Part shown: piece by piece, positions 1 to 6,132 of the stretch
Numbering within the stretch: position 1 is the stretch's first letter
How the letters are laid out: each line of letters begins with the position of its first letter
Assembly: GCA_038527375.1 (NCBI GenBank)
Contig: JBCBFU010000085.1
Location: forward strand, 1 to 6,945
DNA length: 6,945 nucleotides
Source of the DNA: Shimia_B sp038527375
Lineage (GTDB): Bacteria > Pseudomonadota > Alphaproteobacteria > Rhodobacterales > Rhodobacteraceae
Reading direction: 5' to 3'
The notes under the pieces: generated by a model
The model's database searches: none
Told to the model about the DNA's origin: nothing
What the model saw: only the letters and a program-made list of their open reading frames with translations
Program-made: the position numbers and the translations under genes

Positions 1-1
1 C

Positions 2-238
2 GGGGTCGCCGTCGCACTTGAGGAGACCAAACCGTATTCCTGGGCGATTTTCGGGATGTTCTGGGTCTTCCTTCTCTACACCGTGCCCATCGTGATCGTG
101 GTGGGCATTCTGGTCGGCCTTATTCCTGTCCTCAATCTCCCGATGACGGTCCTGCTGGAATACATCTTTTCACTGGTCGGGATCAGCGCCCTGACCACGA
201 TCTACGGTGTCGCTGTCGAAGGGCGCGAACTGACCTGA
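2..238 (+). CDS. C-terminal end of a multi-pass membrane protein (partial)
   Basis: The reading frame is open from the first bases of the window to the TGA at 236-238, giving 79 residues with no upstream stop, so this is the 3' end of a longer gene whose start lies outside. The ATG at 56 is internal and probably not the start, because the residues before it continue a plausible protein. Two hydrophobic stretches are visible: roughly residues 14-45, rich in I, V, L and F with a central TVPIVIVVGILVG, and roughly 48-70, LLEYIFSLVGISALTTIYGV. The protein ends in the polar tail AVEGRELT. This looks like the last two membrane helices of an inner-membrane protein; similar endings occur in uncharacterised Rhodobacterales membrane proteins, but I cannot assign a family. 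It lies 37 bp upstream of the ilvA ATG on the same strand, so co-transcription is possible. Confidence 0.7.
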   Translation, partial: GVAVALEETKPYSWAIFGMFWVFLLYTVPIVIVVGILVGLIPVLNLPMTVLLEYIFSLVGISALTTIYGVAVEGRELT

Positions 239-251
239 CGCTTGCCAAGCG
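239..251. repeat. 13-bp perfect palindrome upstream of ilvA
   Basis: CGCTTG-C-CAAGCG: two perfect 6-bp arms around a single central base, starting directly after the stop codon of the upstream membrane-protein gene and ending 24 bp before the ilvA ATG. It could be a DNA operator dyad or a small RNA hairpin (4-bp stem with a 5-nt loop). There is no T-run, so it is not a classic intrinsic terminator. A second, looser inverted repeat, CTTGCC (241-246) with GGCAAG (267-272), shares its left arm and reaches the ilvA ribosome binding region. Function is inferred only. Confidence 0.35.
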
Positions 252-275
252 ACCTTGTGTCATGCAGGCAAGGCC

Positions 276-1538
276 ATGGATGATTTAACGACCCATAGCT
301 TTGCCGACACCGTCCGCGCGGCCGAGGCCGCGATGCGGGATTTGTTTGCCGCGACGCCACTGCAGCGCAACGATCACCTCAGCGCCAAGTTTGACGCAGA
401 CATCTGGCTCAAGCGCGAGGACCTCAGCCCCGTGCGCAGCTACAAACTGCGCGGGGCGTTCAACGCGATCTCCAAAGTTCTGGCCGTCACACCGGATCAA
501 GAGACATTCGTCTGCGCGTCCGCTGGCAATCACGCGCAAGGCGTGGCCTTCGTGTGTCGTCACCTGTCGCGGCGTGGCGTCATCTTCATGCCCGTCACGA
601 CGCCGCAGCAGAAGATCGACAAGACCCGCATCTTTGGCGGGGACATGGTCGAAATCCGGTTGGTGGGCGACTACTTCGACGACTGCCTCGCCGCCGCGCA
701 GGCCTATTGCGCCGAACAAGGCGCGCATTTCCTGTCGCCCTTCGACGATCCCGACGTGATCGCGGGTCAGGCCACCGTGACCCACGAAATTCTGGCCGCC
801 GCGCCCAAGGCACCTGACATCATCATCATGCCGGTCGGCGGCGGGGGGCTGTCATCGGGCGCACGTCGCTTTCTGCGGGACGAGGCGCCGGAGGTCGAAC
901 TGATCCTCGTGGAACCCAAGGGCGGTGCCAGCCTGTCTGCGGCCCTGCGCGCAGGCGAGCCGGTGACCTTGGGCAAGGTCGACACGTTTGTAGACGGGGC
1001 CGCCGTTGCCCGGATCGGGGCCGAGACGTTCAAAATCCTCTGGGATCAACCGTCGGCAGATGTGTTGATCGCGCCCGAGGATCGCATCTGCACCACCATC
1101 CTCGAGATGCTGAATGTCGAAGGCATCGTCCTTGAACCCGCGGGCGCGCTGTCCATCGATGTGCTGGCCCAGTTGCGGGACCGCATCAAAGGCAAGACAG
1201 TCGTATGCGTATCGTCAGGCGGAAACTTTGATTTCGAACGCCTGCCCGAGGTCAAGGAACGCGCGCAGCGCTATCTGGGATTGAAGAAATACTTCATCCT
1301 CCGCCTTCCCCAGCGCCCCGGCGCATTGAAGGACTTTCTGGGGATGCTCGGGCCACGCGACGATATCGCCCGGTTTGAATACCTAAAGAAATCGGCGCGG
1401 AACTTCGGCTCGGTCTTGATCGGCATTGAAACGGACGCGCCCGAGAACTTTGCGCGCCTGTTCCAGGAAATGACCGATGGCGGATTTACCTTCCAAGACA
1501 TCACGGATGACGAAACGCTGGTGAATTTCGTTATCTGA
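276..1538 (+). CDS. ilvA: Threonine ammonia-lyase (threonine dehydratase), short form
   Basis: PLP-dependent enzyme converting L-threonine to 2-oxobutanoate and ammonia, the first committed step towards isoleucine; cytoplasmic. I use the ATG at 276 (420 aa). An in-frame TTG at 255 would add seven residues (MCHAGKA) and has poor support, whereas AGGCAAGG lies just before the ATG. The PLP lysine is K57 within RSYKLRGAFN; the SAGNHAQGVA loop (about 82-91) binds substrate; the phosphate-binding glycine loop PVGGGGLSSG is at about 187-196; the SSGGNFD motif is at about 313-319. The C-terminal 80 residues (about 338-420, YFILRLPQRPGALKDFLG onward) form one ACT-like regulatory domain. This is the layout of the roughly 420-aa Bacillus/Corynebacterium-type enzyme, not the roughly 514-aa E. 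coli IlvA with two such modules. Allosteric isoleucine control is known for the family but cannot be read here. A purely catabolic role is less likely, since the catabolic TdcB type lacks this tail. Confidence 0.93.
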   Translation: MDDLTTHSFADTVRAAEAAMRDLFAATPLQRNDHLSAKFDADIWLKREDLSPVRSYKLRGAFNAISKVLAVTPDQETFVCASAGNHAQGVAFVCRHLSRRGVIFMPVTTPQQKIDKTRIFGGDMVEIRLVGDYFDDCLAAAQAYCAEQGAHFLSPFDDPDVIAGQATVTHEILAAAPKAPDIIIMPVGGGGLSSGARRFLRDEAPEVELILVEPKGGASLSAALRAGEPVTLGKVDTFVDGAAVARIGAETFKILWDQPSADVLIAPEDRICTTILEMLNVEGIVLEPAGALSIDVLAQLRDRIKGKTVVCVSSGGNFDFERLPEVKERAQRYLGLKKYFILRLPQRPGALKDFLGMLGPRDDIARFEYLKKSARNFGSVLIGIETDAPENFARLFQEMTDGGFTFQDITDDETLVNFVI

Positions 1539-1579
1539 CGGCCGGTTCTTCATCGCACCTTAACGCCTGCGTGGCAGCG

Positions 1580-1599
1580 TCTCCCACGAGAACGGGAGA
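1580..1599 (+). promoter_or_regulatory. Hairpin able to mask the Shine-Dalgarno of the phosphatase gene
   Basis: TCTCCC (1580-1585) and GGGAGA (1594-1599) are perfect 6-bp complements around an 8-nt loop, ACGAGAAC; a further G-U pair is possible at 1579/1600. The right arm contains GGGAG (1594-1598), the best ribosome binding site of the downstream gene, 9 nt before its GTG start at 1608. In the mRNA the stem would hide the site. This could be a translational switch or temperature-sensitive element, or chance, since anti-SD pairing is easy in GC-rich leaders. The 69-bp gap between ilvA and the phosphatase gene holds no clear terminator or promoter that I can see. Confidence 0.4.
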
Positions 1600-1607
1600 T
1601 CTGGCCG

Positions 1608-2879
1608 GTGACTGCCTCGGATATTCACAAGGTCGCTGCGCGTGCTTTGACGCCGGTGATGGAGGCGCTGGTTGTGGGCGCCTTTCTAGCCGATCAATCG
1701 GATGTGCCGCATGTTCTTGCATCCTCGGGCTGTTCGGTTGCTGTCGCGCGCACAGCGCAACAGGGTCTAGACGCCATTCGCAAGTCTGCTCCCCACCTCG
1801 TTGTTGTGACGTGCCGGGCGCTCGATATGCGGATCGAGGAGTTCTTGCGCCTCCTGCGCGATCAACGCACCCCGCGCTATACGAACGTGATTGTCTCCAC
1901 CGCGCCCTTCGCGCCCACCCCTGCGGATTGTGCGGCGCTGATGGCGGCGGGGGCTGATCACGTGATCGGCGCGCTGGATGATCGCGCGATGCTGGACGGG
2001 GTGCTCGTTTCAGTCCGTCGCATCATGGCGCTGGATCAGGCCCACCGCGCCCGCATCCGCGATCTTCAAACCGATTTGCGGGATGCGCGGTCGCGCACGG
2101 CGGGGCTCGATTCCGACCTCAACGCGGCGCGCCAACTGCAACAGAGCCTTATGCGCGACCGCGCCTTGTCCGTGCCGGGGGCGGATGTTTCGCTGATCCT
2201 GCGGTCCAGCGGTCCCGTGGGTGGCGATCTCGTCGGACACTTCCCGGCGGGGCCGGGCAAGCTCGGTATCTTTGGTCTCGACGTTGCGGGCCATGGGATC
2301 ACGTCGGCGCTGATGACAGCGCGGCTCGCCGGGTATCTGTCGGCCACGACACCCAGACAGAATGTGGCGCTGCGGGTGGATGAAAACGAGGATGTCATTT
2401 GCCGCAACCTTGCCGAGGCGGTGACCGAATTGAACCTCCTCGTGATGGAGGACCTGGAGACCGAGCATTATTTCACCCTTTTCCTCGCGATCCTTGATCT
2501 GGAAACGGGCCGCGTTCAGGCCGTTCAGGCAGGCCATCCGCATCCTTTTGTGATGCGCGCCGGCGGCGACATGGAACAACACGGGATAGGCGGTCTGCCT
2601 GTGGGCCTCATCCCCGGTGCGGAGTTCGAGGTTTTCGAAATCCAGCTCTATCCGGGCGATCGGCTGATCTGCCTGTCCGACGGCTTCCCCGAGGCAGAGA
2701 TGCCCGATGGCAAATTCCTGGATGATACAGGCGTGCAGGCGCTTTTGGCCTCCCATGCGCGGTTGCGCGGGACAGAGATGCTCGAGGCCGTGATATGGGA
2801 CCTGAGCACCCAGCGGGCGGATCAGGCGTTTTCCGATGATCTGAGCATCGTGATGCTGGATTACAGTGGCCCGCCGTAG
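1608..2879 (+). CDS. SpoIIE/PP2C-family serine phosphatase with degenerate receiver domain
   Basis: 423 aa, GTG start chosen because GGGAG lies 9 nt upstream. Residues about 19-135 have receiver-like alternation of strands and helices (MEALVVGAF; APHLVVVTCRALDM; TNVIVSTA; AAGADHVIG), but the usual acidic pair after strand 1 is G24-A25, the phospho-acceptor aspartate is T68, and the conserved lysine after strand 5 is missing. Residues about 143-183 look like a charged coiled-coil linker. Residues about 190-420 are a PP2C-type phosphatase domain with its metal-binding acids in place: VGGD (D207), GLDVAGHG (D225), LSDGF (D358), FSDD (D410/D411), plus AGHPHPF at 309-315. Relatives such as RsbU and SpoIIE dephosphorylate anti-sigma-factor antagonists in partner-switching pathways. 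No STAS protein, anti-sigma kinase or sensor kinase is encoded in this window, so the target is unknown. Its last 19 bp overlap the convergent Nudix gene. Confidence 0.88.
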   Translation: MTASDIHKVAARALTPVMEALVVGAFLADQSDVPHVLASSGCSVAVARTAQQGLDAIRKSAPHLVVVTCRALDMRIEEFLRLLRDQRTPRYTNVIVSTAPFAPTPADCAALMAAGADHVIGALDDRAMLDGVLVSVRRIMALDQAHRARIRDLQTDLRDARSRTAGLDSDLNAARQLQQSLMRDRALSVPGADVSLILRSSGPVGGDLVGHFPAGPGKLGIFGLDVAGHGITSALMTARLAGYLSATTPRQNVALRVDENEDVICRNLAEAVTELNLLVMEDLETEHYFTLFLAILDLETGRVQAVQAGHPHPFVMRAGGDMEQHGIGGLPVGLIPGAEFEVFEIQLYPGDRLICLSDGFPEAEMPDGKFLDDTGVQALLASHARLRGTEMLEAVIWDLSTQRADQAFSDDLSIVMLDYSGPP

Positions 2880-3304
2880 AATTGCGTCACCACCGCCCGA
2901 TCGCCCACGCTATCAAGGCTGACCTGCGCCATCGCTGCAGGCATCCAGACGGCGGTGTGATCTGGCTCAGACGGCTCACCCAGCGACCGCACCGGGTGCG
3001 CGACGTAAATCGTACAGAGCTTCTCCGCCCACAGATCGTATTCCGGCATGTATGTGAAGCGTTTGAATGCAGTCAGGCGGCGCGGGCGGGCAATGGACCA
3101 GCCGGTTTCTTCAAACACCTCCCGGTGGAGCGCGGTCAAAGGTTGCTCACCCGGATCGACCCCGCCGCCCGGAAGCTGGAATTCGTTGTGGATGCCACCC
3201 TGAAACGTCACGAGCATGTCGTCCCCGCGCGGCAGGATCGCATAGACACCGTGGCGGCGGATGTAGGTCTGACCTGAGACCGGCGGTGGTCCGAAGTGGC
3301 GCAT
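2861..3304 (-). CDS. Nudix hydrolase, substrate unknown
   Basis: 147 aa on the - strand. It has a perfect Nudix box (GX5EX7REUXEEXGU) at residues 47-69: G47, E53, then REVFEETGW at 61-69, with E65 and E66 expected to bind the catalytic divalent metal. Nudix enzymes cleave nucleoside-diphosphate-linked compounds (NDP-X). Outside the box (RRHGVYAILPR at the front, YMPEYDLWAEKLCTIYVA at about 85-102) I see nothing that fixes the substrate; a housecleaning or sugar-nucleotide pyrophosphatase are both possible. The ATG start (complement of 3302-3304) has GAGGA 10 nt upstream (complement of 3315-3319). It converges on the phosphatase gene with a 19-bp overlap of coding ends and diverges from hslO. 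It belongs to a different Nudix subgroup from the protein at 4388-4984, lacking that protein's CoA-pyrophosphatase signature. Confidence 0.88.
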   Translation of the reverse strand: MRHFGPPPVSGQTYIRRHGVYAILPRGDDMLVTFQGGIHNEFQLPGGGVDPGEQPLTALHREVFEETGWSIARPRRLTAFKRFTYMPEYDLWAEKLCTIYVAHPVRSLGEPSEPDHTAVWMPAAMAQVSLDSVGDRAVVTQFYGGPL

Positions 3305-3336
3305 GGCGGGTCTGTCCTCGGTGCAGGGGTGACGGG

Positions 3337-3364
3337 GTTGGAGCGATCCTTGCCGTCCCTATAT
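3337..3364 (+). promoter_or_regulatory. Candidate RpoH-like promoter for the hslO operon
   Basis: In the 98-bp divergent gap, GTTG (3337-3340) is followed after 17 bp by CCTATAT (3358-3364). The alphaproteobacterial heat-shock sigma consensus as I recall it is CTTG-N17/18-CYTATNT, so the -10 half fits fully and the -35 half fits at three of four bases. The same bases can be read as a housekeeping promoter, TTGGAG (3338-3343), 16 bp, TATATG (3360-3365). Transcription would begin around 3370-3373, leaving a leader of about 30 nt before the hslO ATG. A heat or oxidative stress promoter would suit a gene for Hsp33. The element also lies within a dyad, CGTCC-CTATAT-GGACG. Confidence 0.4.
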
Positions 3365-3369
3365 GGACG
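3354..3369. repeat. Dyad CGTCC-N6-GGACG over the candidate -10 element
   Basis: Perfect 5-bp arms CGTCC (3354-3358) and GGACG (3365-3369) flank CTATAT. The centre overlaps the candidate -10 element of hslO. Such a position would suit a repressor site controlling hslO, the divergent Nudix gene, or both, but arms of five bases may arise by chance. Confidence 0.25.
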
Positions 3370-3402
3370 CGATATGCCAAAATCTAGGCACGCGAGGCTT
3401 CC

Positions 3403-4395
3403 ATGACACTCAGTTCACAAATTGCGTGGGACGACACGGTCCTGCCCTTCCAACTCGACCGCAGTGATATCCGCGGGCGCGTGGCCCGTCTGGATGGGGT
3501 GCTGGACGAAGTTCTGTCTCAGCATGACTACCCCACCGGGATCGAGGCGCTGGTGGCCGAGATGTCGTTGCTGACCGCGCTGATCGGACAGACAATCAAG
3601 CTGCGCTGGAAGCTGTCCTTGCAAGTGCGCGGGGACGGCCCTGCACGGCTGATCGCGACCGATTACTACGGTCCCGCCGAAGAGGGGGAGCCTGCCCGCA
3701 TCCGCGCCTATGCTAGCTTTGACAAGGACCGGTTTGACGAAACCGCCGAACCGTTCTCTCAGATCGGCAAGGGGTATTTCGCCATCCTGATCGACCAGGG
3801 TCAGGGCATGACACCCTATCAAGGGATCACGCCCATCGCCGGTGGCTCGCTTTCCGCCTGTGCAGAGACGTATTTTGCGCAATCCGAACAACTGCCCACG
3901 CGGTTCTCGCTAACCTATGGTCGCTCGTCGGCACCGGGCGAGCCTGAGAGCTGGCGCGCGGGGGGCGTGATGCTGCAACACATGCCCGAGGCTTCGCCGT
4001 TCGTGGCCACGGACGGTTCGTCCGGTGAAGGAGGGCTGCTGCAAGCCGCCGATATCCTTGATGAGGATGCGGGCGAAAACTGGCTGCGCGCGAACACCCT
4101 TCTCGACACCGTCGAGGATCTTGAGCTGATTGGCCCGTCCGTCCAGCCGACCGAACTGTTGACCCGGCTCTTTCACGAGGAACAGCCGCGCGTCTTCGAT
4201 GCACAGCCCGTCAAGTTCGGCTGCACCTGTTCGGCGGATCGCGTGCGACAGAGCCTGTCGATCTATTCGGCGCGCGACATCGCGCACATGACGCTCGACA
4301 ATGGGACCGTCACCGCAGACTGCCAATTCTGCGGCGCACATTACAGCTTTGACCCCAAAACGCTTGGGTTCGAAGCCGAAGTGAGCGGTGACTGA
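3403..4395 (+). CDS. hslO: Hsp33 redox-regulated molecular chaperone
   Basis: 330 aa; ATG preceded by GAGG (3394-3397) 5 nt upstream. Hsp33 is a cytoplasmic holdase held inactive by a zinc centre; oxidation of the four cysteines releases zinc, unfolds the C-terminal switch and exposes the binding surface for unfolding proteins. The four switch cysteines are all present, C274 and C276 (GCTCSAD) and C307 and C310 (CQFCGAHY), with the CxC-x30-CxxC spacing of the E. coli protein. The N-terminal core (about 10-260) contains family-like stretches such as LLTALIGQTIKLRWKLSLQV (56-75), GKGYFAILIDQG (about 123-134) and YQGITPIAGGSL (about 139-150). It is somewhat longer than E. coli Hsp33 (about 290 aa), partly from acidic segments around 88-116 and 205-225. 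It is the first gene of the + strand block, and its last 8 bp overlap the next gene's start, indicating coupled translation. Confidence 0.95.
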   Translation: MTLSSQIAWDDTVLPFQLDRSDIRGRVARLDGVLDEVLSQHDYPTGIEALVAEMSLLTALIGQTIKLRWKLSLQVRGDGPARLIATDYYGPAEEGEPARIRAYASFDKDRFDETAEPFSQIGKGYFAILIDQGQGMTPYQGITPIAGGSLSACAETYFAQSEQLPTRFSLTYGRSSAPGEPESWRAGGVMLQHMPEASPFVATDGSSGEGGLLQAADILDEDAGENWLRANTLLDTVEDLELIGPSVQPTELLTRLFHEEQPRVFDAQPVKFGCTCSADRVRQSLSIYSARDIAHMTLDNGTVTADCQFCGAHYSFDPKTLGFEAEVSGD

Positions 4396-4984
4396 TCCCC
4401 GGGACACTCTTCGGCGGGCTCTTGAACGACCCGCCGAGGCGTCTTCGGATTTTGATCTGAACGCGGGTGTCACCCTGCCGCCCAATCGCGTTTTGCGCCC
4501 GGCGGCGGTGCTGATGCTGGTGCAGGAGGGCGCGGCAGGCCCCGAGGTTGTGCTGACCAAACGCTCGGCCAAGCTCAAACACCATCCGGGGCAGATTTCG
4601 TTTCCCGGGGGCAAACAGGATCCGGGTGATCCCGATTTGTGGTCCACCGCGCTGCGCGAGGCCAATGAAGAGATCGGGCTGGAAAGCGCGGGGATCGAAA
4701 GACTGGGCACCTTGCCCGCCCACGAAACGGTGACGTCCTTTACCGTCCGCCCCCATATCGCGTGGCTGTCCAAGCCGCAGCCGTTCACGCCCGAACCGGG
4801 CGAAGTGGCCGAGGTCTTTACCGTGCCGCTCGCGCATCTGCTCAAGCCCGGAAATTTCCTGGTGGAGGGGCGTCGATGGCAGGGGGTCATGCGGCGCTAT
4901 TATGCGGTGCCGTTTGGCCCCTATTACATCTGGGGTGCGACAGCGCGTATCTTGCGGGGCCTTGCAGAACGGGCATCGGCATGA
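4388..4984 (+). CDS. CoA-pyrophosphatase-type Nudix hydrolase
   Basis: 198 aa, GTG start at 4388 overlapping the end of hslO by 8 bp; the upstream ribosome site is weak, so translation probably depends on coupling. The stretch LTKRSAKLKHHPGQISFPGG (56-75) is the extra signature of the coenzyme A pyrophosphatase subgroup (NudL/PCD1/NUDT7 type), directly followed by the Nudix box (about 74-98) with REANEEIGL at 90-98 and metal-binding E94 and E95. As is usual in this subgroup, an aspartate (D81) stands near the position of the first consensus glutamate. Family members split CoA, and often oxidised CoA or acyl-CoA, to 4'-phosphopantetheine and 3',5'-ADP. The following region (GTLPAHETVTSFTVRPHIAW at about 107-126) is also typical. 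The stop overlaps the start of the tRNA nucleotidyltransferase gene as ATGA. Actual substrate preference cannot be read from sequence. Confidence 0.92.
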   Translation: MTDPRDTLRRALERPAEASSDFDLNAGVTLPPNRVLRPAAVLMLVQEGAAGPEVVLTKRSAKLKHHPGQISFPGGKQDPGDPDLWSTALREANEEIGLESAGIERLGTLPAHETVTSFTVRPHIAWLSKPQPFTPEPGEVAEVFTVPLAHLLKPGNFLVEGRRWQGVMRRYYAVPFGPYYIWGATARILRGLAERASA

Positions 4985-6132
4985 CCCGCGTCACGGCAGA
5001 TTGGGTCACCGACGCACCCGCACGGGCGCTCTTTTCCGGGTTTGCGGACGCGGGATATGAGGCACTCTTTGTTGGCGGATGCGTGCGCAACGCCCTGCTG
5101 AGCGCGCCGGTCAGCGATCTGGATGTGACGACGAATGCGCATCCCGATCAGGTGATGACCCTTGCGGACCAACAGGGCTGGCGCGCGATCCCAACAGGCA
5201 TCGACCACGGGACAGTGACGATCATTGTCGATGGCACGGTCTACGAGGTTACAACCTACCGCCGGGACACCGACACCGATGGACGCCATGCGACTGTCGC
5301 ATTCTCCCAAGACTATGCCGAGGATGCCCAGCGCCGGGATTTCACGATGAACGCGCTTTATGCGCAGCCGGACGGTGGGGTCCGTGACCCTGTGGGCGGT
5401 TTGGCCGACCTTGCCGCGCGGCGCGTCCGGTTCATTGGACAGGCCGAGGACCGCATTCAGGAGGATTACCTCCGCATCCTGCGCTTCTTCCGGTTCCACG
5501 CGTGGTACGGCGCGGACGCGATTGATGCGGATGGCTTGGCTGCTTGCGCCGCGCACACGGATGGCATCGCGCGCCTGTCGAAGGAGCGGATCACCGCAGA
5601 GATGGCAAAGTTATTGGCCGCCTCTGACCCCGGCCCGGCGCTCGCCGCGATGCAGGCAAGCGGCGTGCTGCAAGCCGTCTTGCCCGGTGCGTCGGCCGAG
5701 ACACTTCCGGCCTTGGTCCACCTCGAAACGCTGTGCGATGTGGCTCCCGACCCGTTTCTACGTCTGGCCGCTTTGGGCGGTGTAGACACGCAAACCGGGC
5801 TGAAACTGTCCCGGCGGGATCAACGTCACTTTGACCGCCACCGCGACCTTCTGGAACAGGGCATGCCGCTGCCTGAGGTGGCCTACCGACATGGGCGCGA
5901 CGTAGCGCTGGGCCAGTGGTGCCTGCGCAATCGGGCGGGTTGGCAAGCGCCGGACACGGACGCGCTCGACGCGATTGCGCTGGGCGCGGGTCAGATTTTT
6001 CCGGTCAAGGCGGCGGATCTTCCTGCAACGCTTGCGGGCGCAGAGATCGGGCAAACGCTCAAAACGCTTGAGGCGCGGTGGATCGCGTCGGACTTCACCG
6101 CCACGCGGGCAGATCTGTTGGGAAGCCTATGA
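4981..6132 (+). CDS. cca: CCA tRNA nucleotidyltransferase / poly(A) polymerase family (class II)
   Basis: 383 aa. The frame is open upstream to 4762, but the ATG at 4981 in the ATGA overlap with the Nudix stop matches where the conserved domain begins (LFVGGCVRNALL at 29-40), so the longer form is rejected. Nucleotidyltransferase motifs: GG at 32-33, SDLDV with metal-binding D46 and D48, the template-like RRDFTMNAL at 118-126, and RILRFFRFHAWYG at 165-177. The middle (about 195-260) fits the tRNA-binding helical part, and the C-terminal stretch (about 345-380, LAGAEIGQTLKTLEARWIASDF) is typical of alphaproteobacterial members. It should add or repair the 3'-CCA end of tRNAs using CTP and ATP. 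Class II also contains poly(A) polymerases (pcnB) and separate A- or CC-adding enzymes, which motifs alone do not exclude; CCA addition is the more likely role. No HD phosphohydrolase domain like that of E. coli Cca is evident. Confidence 0.92.
   Translation: MTRVTADWVTDAPARALFSGFADAGYEALFVGGCVRNALLSAPVSDLDVTTNAHPDQVMTLADQQGWRAIPTGIDHGTVTIIVDGTVYEVTTYRRDTDTDGRHATVAFSQDYAEDAQRRDFTMNALYAQPDGGVRDPVGGLADLAARRVRFIGQAEDRIQEDYLRILRFFRFHAWYGADAIDADGLAACAAHTDGIARLSKERITAEMAKLLAASDPGPALAAMQASGVLQAVLPGASAETLPALVHLETLCDVAPDPFLRLAALGGVDTQTGLKLSRRDQRHFDRHRDLLEQGMPLPEVAYRHGRDVALGQWCLRNRAGWQAPDTDALDAIALGAGQIFPVKAADLPATLAGAEIGQTLKTLEARWIASDFTATRADLLGSL

Noticed and set aside
255..275. TTG start for ilvA adding MCHAGKA.
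   Set aside because: Rare start codon and no better ribosome site; the ATG at 276 gives the usual family N-terminus. Not fully excluded.
1539..1607. Possible terminator after ilvA, given the hairpin at 1580-1599.
   Set aside because: The stem is followed by TCTGGCCGG, not a T-run, and its right arm serves as the ribosome site of the next gene.
2010..2756. - strand open frame (248 codons) inside the phosphatase gene.
   Set aside because: Antisense to conserved PP2C motifs and with no recognisable domain.
3349..3376. Alternative RpoH-like reading CTTG (3349-3352)-N18-GATATGC for the hslO promoter.
   Set aside because: The -35 is exact, but the -10 matches only the central TAT; the overlapping GTTG-N17-CCTATAT fits better overall.
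3910..4890. Long - strand open frame (326 codons) spanning the end of hslO and most of the CoA-pyrophosphatase gene.
   Set aside because: It is antisense to two genes with clear family motifs and reads as low-complexity R/S/G/P-rich sequence without a recognisable domain; such shadows are expected in GC-rich DNA.
4762..4980. N-terminal extension of the tRNA nucleotidyltransferase by 73 residues.
   Set aside because: It lies wholly within the CoA-pyrophosphatase gene in another frame; the ATG at 4981 in an ATGA overlap fits the family's domain start.
6078..6128. Upstream start for the LysE-family exporter adding 17 residues.
   Set aside because: The added residues are polar and basic and come from the end of cca; the ATG at 6129 has a better ribosome site and begins at the first membrane helix.
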